From positions 501,772-565,771 of the forward strand of contig QXEO01000727.1 of NCBI GenBank assembly GCA_007115705.1: a stretch of DNA of 64,000 nt, read 5' to 3'. Below are positions 22,378 to 32,689 of the stretch, piece by piece. Each line of letters begins with the position of its first letter. The stretch's first letter is position 1. Source of the DNA: Dactylis glomerata. Lineage: Eukaryota; Streptophyta; Magnoliopsida; Poales; Poaceae. Under the pieces are notes generated by a model, which saw only the letters and a program-made list of their open reading frames with translations, did not search any database and was not told the DNA's origin. A program made the position numbers and the translations under genes.

Positions 22378-22739
22378 TATTCGTACTTTGTGTTGATATC
22401 GTTTACTAGTACCATGAGAACAAGTCATGTTCTGAGATATGCTTTCCATATGTCGGGTTCTTTGCGAACCAATAAATGTAAGGATGATATCGGGTTCTTT
22501 TTATGAACCAAGTTCTCTATGTATTTATCGGGTTGTGTAAACAACCTTATAGTGAAGGAAAACCTCTCCATCTTGTCATAACGATTTTTTCGTATGACCC
22601 AGGGGTTGAAGCCCCCGAGCGGAGAAGTAACACGAGAATCATACAATTTTGTCGAGTTCAACCCAAAGAACCCGACCTGTGGCCTCATGTTCTGGGTCCA
22701 GAAAGTTAACTCGAATATATTGATATCTCTATACTTAGT
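22378..22739. other. Spacer between the antisense gene and pol
   Basis: No coding content. The phrases GGGTTCTTT and GAACCAA recur, suggesting minor internal duplication. The two converging transcripts would meet here. Confidence 0.45.
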
Positions 22740-25700
22740 CTACGCGTAAAAACGTCGTAGCTGTTCTGCATTCCACGGGTTGCTTTCGTCCTTCCCAGTC
22801 TTCTTGTCTTGTAGTCGATATGCTCCTCCTGGTATTACTTCCGTGACGATGTAAGGTCCCACCCACGGGGACTCCAATTTCCCATGGCTATCTTGCCTGA
22901 GTCGCAAAACGAGGTCTCCTACCACAAAGGATCGTGGACGAACTCGACTACTATGGTAGTTTCGTAAGCTTTGCTGATATTGCGTAGCCCTTTCTAATGC
23001 TTTGTCTCTTGCTTGATCTAGCGCATCGACGTCGTCTTGCAATGCTTCTGTCGATGCCGCCTCATCATATGCCGTCACTCTTGGAGCCTCATGTGTAACC
23101 TCGACTGGAAGCACGGCTTCTGCGCCATGGACCAGGAAGAAAGGAGTTTCTTGAGTTGCTGCATTAGGCGTAGTTCTTAGACTCCAAAGAACGGAGGGCA
23201 ATTCTTCTACCCAAGCGCTCTTGGCTTTCTCGAGAGGTGCTAAAAGCCTCTTTTTTATTCCACTACTTATCAGGCCATTGGCTTTTTTGACTTGCCCGTT
23301 TGTCTTCGGGTGCGCCACAGATGCGAATTTAAGCTTGATCCCCAGTCCTTCGCAGTAACTTTTGAATTCTTTTGAAGTAAAATTTGTCCCATTGTCTGTG
23401 ATGATGCTGTGTGGTACACCAAAACGAAAAACTATCGACTTGATGAAGCTGATTGCTGCTGTAGAATCTTGAGTTGTTACTGGAGCTGCTTCCACCCATT
23501 TGGTGAATTTATTGACTGCTACTAGCATGTAGACATGCCCTCCTGGCCAAGATTTGTGCAGCTTTCCCACCATGTCAAGACCCCATTGTGCGAAGGGCCA
23601 GGATAATGGTATTGTTTGTAGCTCCGCTGCTGGTGCGTGCGGTCTAGATGCAAACCTTTGACATGCTTCACACTTTCGAACTATATCTTTTGCGTCCTCG
23701 ATGGCTGTTTAGCCAATAGAATCCCGCTCGAAAAACTTTTGCCGCTATTGCTCTGCTGCTGGCGTGATGGCCACATACTCCGCCGTGTATGTCTTTCAAT
23801 ATTGTTTGCCCTTCCTGGGGTGTGACACAGCGTTGTAAAACGCCTGTAATACTTCTCTTGTATAGTTTTCCTTCAATCACGACAAACGCTTTCGCTCTTC
23901 GAGTTATCCTCTTAGCCTCCACTGCATCTTCTGGTAGCTTTTTATTTATCATGTACGCAAGATATGGCTGCATCCATGTTTCTTCTATCATCATGACCTC
24001 CTCTGGCTCTGTCATAGCCCCCGAGCCTGCCGTGGTAGTCGAACTTTTAGCACTTTTTATTGACCTTTCCGCTATTTCTTCCCAAAATACTCCAGATGGT
24101 ACAGGTAAGCATTGTGATCCAATATTTGCTAAAGTGTCGGCTTCCTCATTGCTGTTCCTACTGACGTGAGAGACTTCGCATCCATCGAACGTTCCTTCTA
24201 GATAATGGTACAAATTCTTGTACGCCATCATGTTGTCATTGATTGTGTCACACCTGTTCATAACTTGCTGGACAACAAGGTTAGAGTCTCCAAATATCTT
24301 TAGGCGAGTTGCTCCACAAGCTTTGGCCATCTTCATGCCGTGCAACAAAGCCTCGTACTCCGCTTCATTGTTAGAAGCCTGCGGGAAGCTCATCCGTAAG
24401 ACATACTTTAATTTGTCGCCATGAGGCGATATTAATACTACTCCTGCGCCTGCTCCTTGGACTCGCTTTGAACCATCGAAGTACATTGTCCAAGTACTCG
24501 ATAAATCTGGTGGTCCCGTGCTTTGCAGCTCGAGCCACTCTGCTGTAAAATCTGGCAAAATTTGTGACTTGATCGCCTTCCTTTTTTCGTACGTGATGTC
24601 CATGGGAGATAACTCGATTCCCCACAAAGAGACACGGCCTGTTGCTAAAGGGTTGTTCAATATGTTCGATAATGGCGCTTCATTGACCACTATAATTGGG
24701 TGCACAGTAAAATACTGTCGTAATTTTCGTGCAGTGGTGAAGACACTGTACGCCAGTTTCTGATAATGCGGGTACCTCTGTTTGGTTGGAGATAGCACTT
24801 CGCTGATGAAATATACCGGTCTCTGGACGCCATGAGCTTTGCCTTCTTCACTTCTTTCGACTACTAGAACTGTACTTACCACCTGATGGGTTGCGGCGAT
24901 GTACAGTAGTAGTGGCTCTTTTTCTTTAGGTGCGACCAGCACTGGCGGCGTGGAGAGCACTTTTTTCAATTGCGCAAACGCTGCGTCTGCTTCTTCTGTC
25001 CACTCAAATTTGTCGTCTGACTTCTTCATAAGTGCATAAAAAGGAAGCGCCTTCTCCCCTAGTCGAGCAACGAAACGACTTAGTGCCGCGACTCGTCCTG
25101 CTAATTTCCGTACGTCGTGGAGTTTCGTGGGTTTCCCCATTGTTAGAATTGCTTGAATTTTCTCTGGATTTGCCTCTATTCCTCGCGCTGATACCAAGAA
25201 TCCCAAAAGTTGCCCTGCTGAAACTCTGAAGGAACACTTTGTCGGGTTCAACTTAAGCTTGAACTTGTTCAGGTTGTCGAAGGTTTCTGCCAAGTCGCTG
25301 ATTAAAGATTTCTCCTCTCTTGTGGTGATGACTACATCGTCAATGTAGACTTGTATGTTGCGCCCTATTTGGCTTCCAAGGCAACTTTGCATCATCCTTT
25401 GATAAGTCGCCCCTGCATTTTTTAGGCCGAATGGCATCACTTGGTAGCAAAACACCCCATACGGTGTGATGAAAGCCGTTTTTTCCTCGTCCTCTTTCTT
25501 CAGCTTGATCTGGTTGTAGCCAGAATATGCATCCAAAAAGGAAAGCCTTGCGCAGCCCGCTGTTGAATCGATTATTTGATCGATGCGGGGTAAAGGGAAG
25601 GGATCCTTTGGACAATGCTTATTGAGAGATGTGTAGTCGACACATACTCTTTGTACGTCCGTGTTCTTCTTGGGTACTATTACTGGGTTCGACACCCAAC

Positions 25701-25932
25701 TCGAAGTTTTGATTTCTCTGATAAATCCAGCATTTTCTAATCTGTGCAATTCTGACGCTATTGCCTTCCTCTTGGGTTCATCGAATCGTCGCAGTGGTTG
25801 CCTGACTGGTTTCGCCTTGGGATCTACGTTTAGTGCGTGCTCGACGAGTTCCCTGGGGACCCCTGGCATGTCCGATGGACACCAGGCGAAGATTTCCCAG
25901 CGCTCACGGAGGAACTCGACGAGCGCGCCTTC
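22740..25932 (-). pseudogene. pol: Tat element pol (RT, RNase H, second RNase H, integrase), inactivated
   Basis: Minus-strand pol. Reverse transcriptase keeps its catalytic VYIDDVV, and FLDAYSGYNQI and MPFGLKNAGATYQ motifs. The first RNase H follows, then a second, archaeal-type RNase H (MYFDGSKRVQGAGAG, NNEAEYEALLHG, FGDSNLVVQQV), which marks the Tat lineage. The integrase zinc region (HGGVCGHHAS) is broken by one extra T in 23708-23710. The integrase core then continues from 23573, but its catalytic triad is damaged: the first Asp is Asn (23511-23513), the second is kept (DNGTNF), and the Glu is Lys (23286-23288). Both changes are G-to-A, the usual scar of methylated-cytosine decay. This element could not integrate by itself. 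Confidence 0.9.
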
Positions 25933-28175
25933 CTATGCGGGATCCAAGTTTACCGCAATGGATGTCGTCTTGTTTGGATCCATAGGGTGGACCTGAATTT
26001 TCTTTGAATCTTGCGTTGGGTCAAAAGCCTTATCTGGCAGGGATCGCCCAACGTCGGGTAGCACATTATGATCTGTTTCTCCTTTGAGCCTCTCGTATTC
26101 TGCTGTCATGCCGAAGGTTTGCGCCATCTTGTTGAATTCTCTGTCGCATGTGTTGGCTACTTCAAAGCTCCCTTGTACTGTTATTGTTCCTTTGGGCCCT
26201 GGAATTTTTAACGTGAGATACGCGTAGTGCGGTACTGCCATGAATTTTGCAAATGCTGGGCGCCCCAGGATTGCATGATATTGTGATGGCCAGTCCATAA
26301 CTTCGAACTCCAGTTTCTCTCTTCTATAGTTCTCGCTGCTACCAAAGCAGACATCGAGTTCTATTCTTCCCAAGGGGTAGTTCGCTGCTCCTGGTACTAT
26401 CCCGTGGAAAGAGCAATCTGTTGGCTTCAGACTCGCCGGTGAGATGCACATAGCCTTCAGTGTTCTAGCATATATTAAGTTTATGCCGCTCCCTGCATCC
26501 ATGAACACTCTTCCGATGTCGTACCCTCCTATTTGTGCTTTTAGAACCATAGGCGAGTGGCCCGGCCTAGGAACTTTCCGTGGGTGATCTGCTCTACTGA
26601 ACTTGACTGGTTGCTCTGACCATCGTAGGTACTCTGTGGTAGCTGGTGGTGATGATATTGCTAGGTTCACTTGCCTGGATATGCTCTTTTGCTCTTTTTT
26701 CGACTTGGGCACTGGTTGAATCATGGCTGATATGTATACTTGCGACTCTAGGTGCTGTGATAATCTTTGAGTTTGATATCCTTGACTTCTACGTTTTTCT
26801 CCTTTCCTTCCTTCTTGGCTCGAGCCCATGGCACCTTGCAACCTTAGGAATGTTCTACAATCCTTCATCTGGTGATTTGAGACCCTTTTCCCGTCGAGGT
26901 ACGCGTAGTGGATTCGACAAGGTCCGTATAGCATATCCTCAGCCGAAGGACCAGAGTATCTTGATTTTTCTGTCCCTTTTGCCTGAAATCTCCTACTTTC
27001 GTACCCTTCCTCTTCTTCTAGTACATAACCTGCGGCTACCTGATTTCGCCTTCCTTGGTTACCCTCGCTGCGGTATCGTCTCCTCTGTCGACTTATTCTG
27101 TCGACTTCTGGCGAACGTCCTCTTTTATTGTTATACGCGTCCTCTCCATCAGCGAATTTGTTGGCTTGTTCCATTAGCTCAGCTACTGTCGTAGGTCTTG
27201 TTCTTCCTATTTCTTCCACAAGATCTGAGCGACGAAGTCCTTCTGAAAAGCGTCTATTGCTCGTTCGTCGGAGACGTCCTCTGCTGAATTTTTAATTATA
27301 CTCCAGCGTTGTATATAGGAACGTAGCGTTTCGCCTTTCCTTTGCACACATGCTTTAACTTCTTCCAGTGATGCTGGACGTTTGTAGGTGGAATGAAAAT
27401 TTCTTGTTAATCGACTTTCGAGTTCCCCCCAGCTTCCAATAGATTCGTCGGGTAGCGTGTTCAACCAAGACCGGGCGGCGCCGGTGAGGTGCAGCTGCAA
27501 ACTTTGCATTGCAGTCGCCTTTGTTCCCCCTAATATCTGCACTGCTTGTAGATAATCTGATAACCATAAGGTGGGTTCCTGCGACCCGTCGTACTTATTC
27601 TGGTCGTGTGGTAGTTTGAATCCTTTAGGTACCCGCGTTCTGCGAACTCTACGAGTAAAGCATAACGCACCCATATCTTTATCGTCGTCTTCGTAATTCT
27701 CTTCCCTCCAAGCATGTCGCGATTTATTTACTCGAGCTTGTGCTATTATACCTCTTGCATCCTCCTTCTTTTTCTGCTGCTTTTTCTCTTCTAATGACTC
27801 GCTATAGTCGCTGTCTGTGCGGTTGTATCTGAACTTCTCTTTGTGACTTGCCGACTTTATCTCTAGGCCTTGCTCCCTGATCTTTCCTTCTACTATTCCG
27901 AGGCTTCGTATCGCGGCTCAGTGCATATCTTCTCGCGGGTCCCCATGCTCTGGCCTTGTGGCTAGTAAATACGCTTGTGCTGCTGCTAGTGCCGCCTCTG
28001 GCGTTTTTTGTATCAGGTCATCTTCCTCCTCTTCTAACTGTGGGGTGGGGCTCCTCGAGTACCCCTCTTCTCTGTCGCGTGCTGTTGCCCCCCTTCTGTG
28101 TTTTGGATCTCCACGCCTCGAGTACCCATTAGAACTTCTCTTCTTGTGTTGGTATAGTGCATACTGATATCCCAT
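25933..28175 (-). pseudogene. gag: Tat element gag-protease, inactivated
   Basis: Minus-strand gag with the capsid-type region SWLNTLPDESIGSWGELE and SYIQRW, then a protease with VFMDAGSGINLIY (active-site Asp in D-A-G-S). The likely start is the Met at 28175; the longer frame to 28205 reads into the inverted LTR tip and is an accident. Breaks: an in-frame TGA at 27918-27920, a 1-nt loss near 27240, and an in-frame TAG at 25933-25935 that separates protease from reverse transcriptase in the same frame. The start codon lies only a few bases from the primer-binding site, so the usual leader seems to be missing here; the copy at 63115 retains a longer one. Confidence 0.82.
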
Positions 28176-28180
28176 TAGAA

Positions 28181-28540
28181 CTTCCCCCGATCCTAAGTCC
28201 TTCATCTAGGACATTTGTCGAGTTAACCCCTCGTCAATTGGCGCCGATCGTGGGGAAGATAGGGCGTCGGATGAACTCGAAGGTAAAGTTAGTCGAAATA
28301 GATGTATATCGAAAGTAAACTTGGGTGTTCAACCTGGCTTGCTTTCAATCTGCCCTCCACCGTCCTCTCCTGGCCCCTATATATAGGTGGCCAGGTCTCG
28401 AGGATCGGGTCGGGTTCGATACAGATTACAAATATCGACATACGGTAATAACTCGTATTCGACTATCATTACAGTTGGGCCTAGCTTAACGGGCCTCAGG
28501 GGTACTCAACTAACGGGCTCTAGTAATTATACCCTTGTCA
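28181..28540 (-). repeat. Tat element 5' LTR and primer-binding site, partly inverted
   Basis: 28252-28540 matches the other LTR in the expected orientation. 28188-28251, holding the LTR terminus and the primer-binding site (ATTGGCGCCGATCG at 28237-28250), is flipped relative to it. The flipped part is bounded by 7-bp inverted repeats, CTTCCCC (28181-28187) and GGGGAAG (28252-28258). The related copy at 63115 shows the normal order. Confidence 0.85.
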
Positions 28541-30810
28541 ACAGGACCGAGAATTCTAATCTCTTCGACTAGGTGAACTAGGAGGTGTGTCATTATATTG
28601 AAAAAGGATGGCGGGAACAACAACTCGAAGCTGACTAGACATTGGACCACATCAATCTGTAACCCTGATAGACTTTCTCGATCGATTACCTTCTGAGAAA
28701 TTGCATTGAGGAATGCACATACCTTCACAATTGCCAGGCGAACATTTTTCGGTAGAATTCCCCTCAATGCAACCGGAAGCAATTGCGTCATAAGCACGTG
28801 ACAGTCATGAGACTTTAGGTTTTGGAATTTTTTGTCTTTCATATTTACGATTCCCTTTATATTCGACGAGAAGCCAGTCGGGACCTTGATACTGAAAAGG
28901 ACTTCAAAGAAGATTTCCTTCTCTTCCTTAGTAAGAGCGTAGCTGGCACGCCCTTGAAACTGTCCTGGATGCATGCCATCTCTTCCTTTATGACGTTCCT
29001 GGTCCTCCCGTGCTTCCGGTGTATCTTTTGACTTCCCATACAAGCCCAGGAAGCCTAGAATATTCACGCAGAGATTCTTCGTCAGGTGCATCACGTCGAT
29101 TGCGGAGCGGACCTCATGGACTTCCCAATAGGGTAGCTCCCAAAATATAGATTTCTTCTTCCACATGGGTACGCGCTTATCAGGGCCGTTAGGAACAGGT
29201 TGGCTGCCAGGACCCTTTCCAAATATTACTTTTAAATCTTTGACCATATCAAATACTTCAGCACCAGTACGGATGACAGGCTTCCTCCGGGGTTCTGCCT
29301 TGCCATTGAAATGCTTGCCTTTTTTCTTTAAGGGATGCTTGGGCGGAAGAAAACGACGATTGTACGGGTACACATTCTTCTTACATTTGTCCAGATATAT
29401 ACTTTCTGTCTGATCTAAATAGTGCGTGCATGCATTGTATCCCTTGTTTGACTGTCCTGAAATGTTACTAAGAGCAGGCCAATCATTGATGGTTACGAAA
29501 AGCAACGCTCGAAGGTCAAATTCCTCTTGTTTGTGCTCGTCCCACACACGTACACCTGGTTCGGCCCACAGCTGTAAAAGTTCATCAACTCATGGCCTTA
29601 GGTACACATCAATGTCGTTGCCGGGTTGCTTTGGACCTTGGATAAGCACTGGCATCATAATGAACTTCCGCTTCATGCACAACCAAGGAGGAAGGTTGTA
29701 GATACATAGAGTAACGGGCCAGGTGCTGTGACTGCAACTCTGCTCCCCAAAAGGATTCATGCCATCTGTACTCAGACCAAACCATAAGTTCCTTGCGTCA
29801 CCTGCAAATCTCGGGAACTCTCTCTCGATTTTTCTCCACTGCCGACCATCAGCGGGGTGCCTCAACTTATCGTCTTTCATACGATCTTCCATGTGCCATC
29901 GCAACAACTTCGCATGATCTTTATTTCTGAACAGACGTTTCAACCGTGGTATTATAGGAGCATACCACATCACCTTGGCAGGAACCCTCTTCCTGGGTGG
30001 CTCGCCCTCAATCTCACCAGGGTCATCTTTTCTGATCTTATACCGCAATGCAGTGCATACCGGGCATTTATCCATTTTCTCATACTTCTCACCGCGGTAG
30101 AGGATGCAGTCATTAGGGCATGCATGTATCTTCTGCACGTCTAATCCTAGAGGGCAGACAAGCTTCTTTGCTTCGTACGTGCTGGCGGGCAATTCGTTCT
30201 TTCTTGGAAGCATCTTCTTCATCAGTACCAGCAACTTTTCGAATGACGAGTCAGTCACACCGGTCTCTGCCTTCCACTTCAGCAATTCCAGTGTGCTACC
30301 CAGCTTCTTCTGGCCATCTTCACAAGTTGGGTACAACAATTTGTTGTGGTCCTGTAACATCTGCTCGAACTGCAACCTCTCCTTTTCTGTGTCGCAGCCT
30401 CGCCGTGCTTCAGAAATGACCCGGCCAAGATCATCAGCGGGCTCATCTGGTTCCCGTTCTGCACCCTGATCTTCTTCTTCATTGTCTTCCATTGCGGTAT
30501 CAGCATACTCAGGGAACATAGATCGGTAGTTGTCATCATCGTTCTCTTCTTCTTCATCGTCGTCTTCCATCATAACCTCTCTTTCCCCGTGCTTGGTCCA
30601 AACATTATAGCCCGACATAAAACCGGACCGAAGCAGGTGGCTCTGAATGACTCTTGAGGAAGTGTAATCCTTCTCATTCCGACATTCAACACATGGACAA
30701 AACATATAGCCACCACCATGCTTGTTCGCATCGGCCGCATCTCGAAAAGAATGCACGCCTTCTCTGTAAGCGGCTGTGCGTCGATCACCGTACATCCATG
30801 GATGGCTCAT

Positions 30811-31154
30811 CTGCATCATACGACAGTATATCAAACACAATCACGATCCTAAAAATTAGTACCGCACGGTCTAAACGAGAAAATATAGTTGCTAACCTTT
30901 TAGAATAAGTGGAAATAAAGAGGAAGAGGTTTAAGCGTGGCTCGGGCATCGACTATATTGTAGTTGTGTTCGGTGAACTGAAGCGGCATCGCTCTAACAC
31001 ACATTTCAACAAACACCTCTAGTGCATCCAAGAAAAAAGGAGAGCTAGCACACACCCACACATTTCAACAAACACCTTTAGTGCATCCAAGAAAAAAGGA
31101 GAGCTAGCACACACCCACACTCTTTCATCCAAAAAAATGCAAGGAAGATGGGAG
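30811..31154 (-). other. TNP2 5' leader and intron
   Basis: Untranslated. A 61-bp phrase containing ACACATTTCAACAAACACC and GAAAAAAGGAGAGCTAGC is tandemly repeated near 30999-31118. A splice acceptor lies immediately before the TNP2 ATG. Confidence 0.5.
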
Positions 31155-31175
31155 AGAGGGGCTGCGGCCATATAT
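31155..31175 (-). promoter_or_regulatory. TNP2 promoter TATA box
   Basis: Minus strand CTATATATATGG, about 350 bp upstream of the TNP2 start codon and just inside the right subterminal array, mirroring the ORF2 arrangement. Confidence 0.55.
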
Positions 31176-31184
31176 ATAGGCAGA

Positions 31185-31437
31185 GGACTTTAGTCCCGGT
31201 TTGAGACACAAACCGGGACTAAAGGCTGCGCACATGCGGGCTGCACACCGCGTAGCCCTTTAGTCCCGGTTTGTATCTCAAACCGGGACTAAAGGCTTGT
31301 TACGGGCCGGGACTAAAGCCTCCCGGACGGCTGGCGAATTTGGGGCGACGTGGCCGGGCCTTTAGTCCCGGCCCAGATGGAGGCCGGGACTAAAGGGTCC
31401 AGGCCAAAGGCCCTTTTTCTACTAGTGATAGGGGACT
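31185..31437. repeat. Right subterminal repeat array of the CACTA
   Basis: About seven TTTAGTCCCGG or CCGGGACTAAAG motifs, most in hairpin pairs (31190-31225 and 31258-31293), before the terminal CTACTAGTG. Confidence 0.85.
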
Positions 31438-31800
31438 CCTAAGACAATTTTCAAGTAGTGATCAGAGCCGGATTGTCCAGGAGTATAGACAATGAAAAAT
31501 GTCCAGGACTGCATATTGGGAGAGAAGTTTAGAAGTGCAGATCATGTGAGCTAGCTGATTGGATTAGGGATCAAAGGCTTTGATTCAAAGCTTCCTTTTT
31601 GTTGTCAATGGCGGCCGATGGTTCAGGCCAGCCAAAGTGCTTAAAGCAGCATGTCCACGAGCAGAAATAGCTGCACTATACGGGACATTAGAACACTGGA
31701 TTATGTAACATGTTCATGCTACGTCTCTCTAAGAAAACTGGAGGGCTAATTTCTGGTGCAGTAATTTCCTATTCGAATGGAAAACACTACAGAAAAACTC
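31438..31800. other. Right inner part of the split MULE
   Basis: Unique non-coding sequence between the CACTA and the right MULE inverted repeat (31800-31924). Nothing further is recognisable. Confidence 0.5.
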
Positions 31801-31924
31801 AATCTTTAAAGAGGGTAAATTTTGGCACAAATTTGTTAAATAGGGTAATTAGGATGAAAACTTGCTAAATAGGGTAATTAGTGTCAAACATTATAAAATA
31901 GGGGGTAAAAAGTGGAATTTACTC

Positions 31925-31933
31925 AAAAATTAA
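31925..31933. repeat. Right 9-bp target duplication of the MULE
   Basis: AAAAATTAA immediately outside the right end, identical to 770-778. Confidence 0.85.
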
Positions 31934-32689
31934 ATTGGCAGTAGCAGCATCATGTATTAGAAAAATTAGCAACAATTCAACATAGAACACCATGCTCTGT
32001 TGTATGTTCAACCCTCTAACGTAGAACACCATACACAACTTTCTTTTCCACTACATCCATCTACACACACCAGTTCAACATAAAGATGAATGTGGGATGG
32101 AAATATTGTCGTGGATTGGTTCACATGGAGGTGGGACGAGATCCTAGAGCAGCCAACAGGTAGAGATTAATAAATTTTGCAAGAACAACAACAAAGAAAT
32201 TTGACCCCAAAGAATCTAATATAAGTCATCTAGAATTTTAAGTGATCAACATGAAACGTGAATGGCTGCACCATGCGAATGTTTAGGTATACTATAAAAA
32301 AATCCAAGAGGATTTGGAAAAATCTAGGTCGTGAGATATGTTTCAAGGGCCAAGATAAAAAAAACACAGGTTGACTCTTCGACCTTCGCACATATGCACA
32401 TAAGCTCCTGGTGTCTTCCTAATTTTTGGCACATGATCTATCAGCAATCATGCAGGGTCTCTATCACCGGTGGGTCGTGGCAGAGTTTGAATCGACCCAA
32501 ATAGCCTCTACGAGGGCAGCGTGATGCAGCCTATCGTCTTCTCACAAACACTATCTACAAGTTATAAACAATATCATTTCCTAGAAATAAGCAACATGTC
32601 TGCTCAGAAACACTATGATATGGGGTGGCCTACGACCAACCCTATGTCAACATACCCTAGTCCACCAAGTGGACCGACGACTCTAAAAA
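31934..32689. other. Intergenic sequence right of the MULE
   Basis: Contains the AACATAGAACACCATGC-type phrases also seen at 720-765. No gene, RNA or clear transposon end is visible. The LINE may begin somewhere near its right margin. Confidence 0.4.

Larger units (their letters stand above)
20359..28540 (-). mobile_element. Tat-lineage Ty3/gypsy LTR retrotransposon
   Basis: 8182 bp, minus orientation, between ACAGG duplications (20354-20358 and 28541-28545). The LTRs are short (337 bp), starting TGACAAGGG and ending CCCCTCGTCA. Coding order is gag, protease, reverse transcriptase, RNase H, a second RNase H, integrase. The extra RNase H and the long 3' region with an antisense gene are Tat-lineage features. 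The LTRs differ at only a few positions, so the insertion is recent, yet pol carries several inactivating changes. A second member of the family starts at 63115. Confidence 0.9.
19306..30810 (-). pseudogene. tnp2: CACTA TNP2 transposase, disrupted
   Basis: Minus-strand TNP2 transposase of En/Spm-type elements. The start at 30810 (MSHPWMYGDRR) directly follows a splice acceptor and matches the start in the second copy near 48223. In order: a transposase-associated zinc domain (CPCVECRNEKDY), an acidic linker, the Transposase_21 core (for example GLSTDGMNPFGEQS and WPVTLCIYNLPPWLC), a domain with DVMHLTKNLCVNILGF, then after the insertion a domain ending near DEDSPWLRPRRKQK at 19306. The Tat retrotransposon (20359-28540) splits it between LVEEIRILGPV and the following block. 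There are in-frame TGA stops at 29590-29592 and 20251-20253. TNP2 would cut and join element ends; this copy cannot. Confidence 0.92.
1156..31437 (-). mobile_element. Autonomous-type CACTA (En/Spm) transposon, disrupted
   Basis: The left end reads CACTAGTGGGGACGGGGCC. The right end, on the opposite strand, reads CACTAGTAGAAAAAGGGCC. The 3-bp duplication ATA is present at 1153-1155 and 31438-31440, as expected for CACTA. Subterminal arrays of TTTAGTCCCGG and its complement lie inside both ends. The element encodes the two genes typical of grass CACTAs, TNP2 (30810 down to 19306) and a TnpA/Ulp1-type ORF2 (16505 down to 1587), both on the minus strand. Two retrotransposons inserted later. Subtracting them leaves about 11.0 kb, a normal length for a Triticeae CACTA. 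Both genes also carry nonsense or frameshift mutations, so the element is dead. It resembles the Caspar/Jorge-type groups, but I do not assign a family. Confidence 0.93.
779..31924. mobile_element. Mutator-like (MULE) non-autonomous element, split by a CACTA
   Basis: The left end starts GAGTAATTTCC and the right end finishes GGAATTTACTC. Similarity continues inward for about 125 bp as a long imperfect terminal inverted repeat rich in TTTTTACCC and TAATTACCC words. A perfect 9-bp direct repeat AAAAATTAA borders both ends (770-778 and 31925-31933). Long terminal inverted repeats with 9-bp duplications are the Mutator hallmark. Removing the CACTA inserted at 1156-31437 leaves about 0.87 kb with no transposase, so this was a small MULE-type MITE before it was split. 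Orientation cannot be assigned. Confidence 0.85.

Noticed and set aside
28175..28205. Extended gag start MKDLGSGEVLMGYQ
   Set aside because: The added residues come from the inverted LTR tip; the native start is the inner Met.
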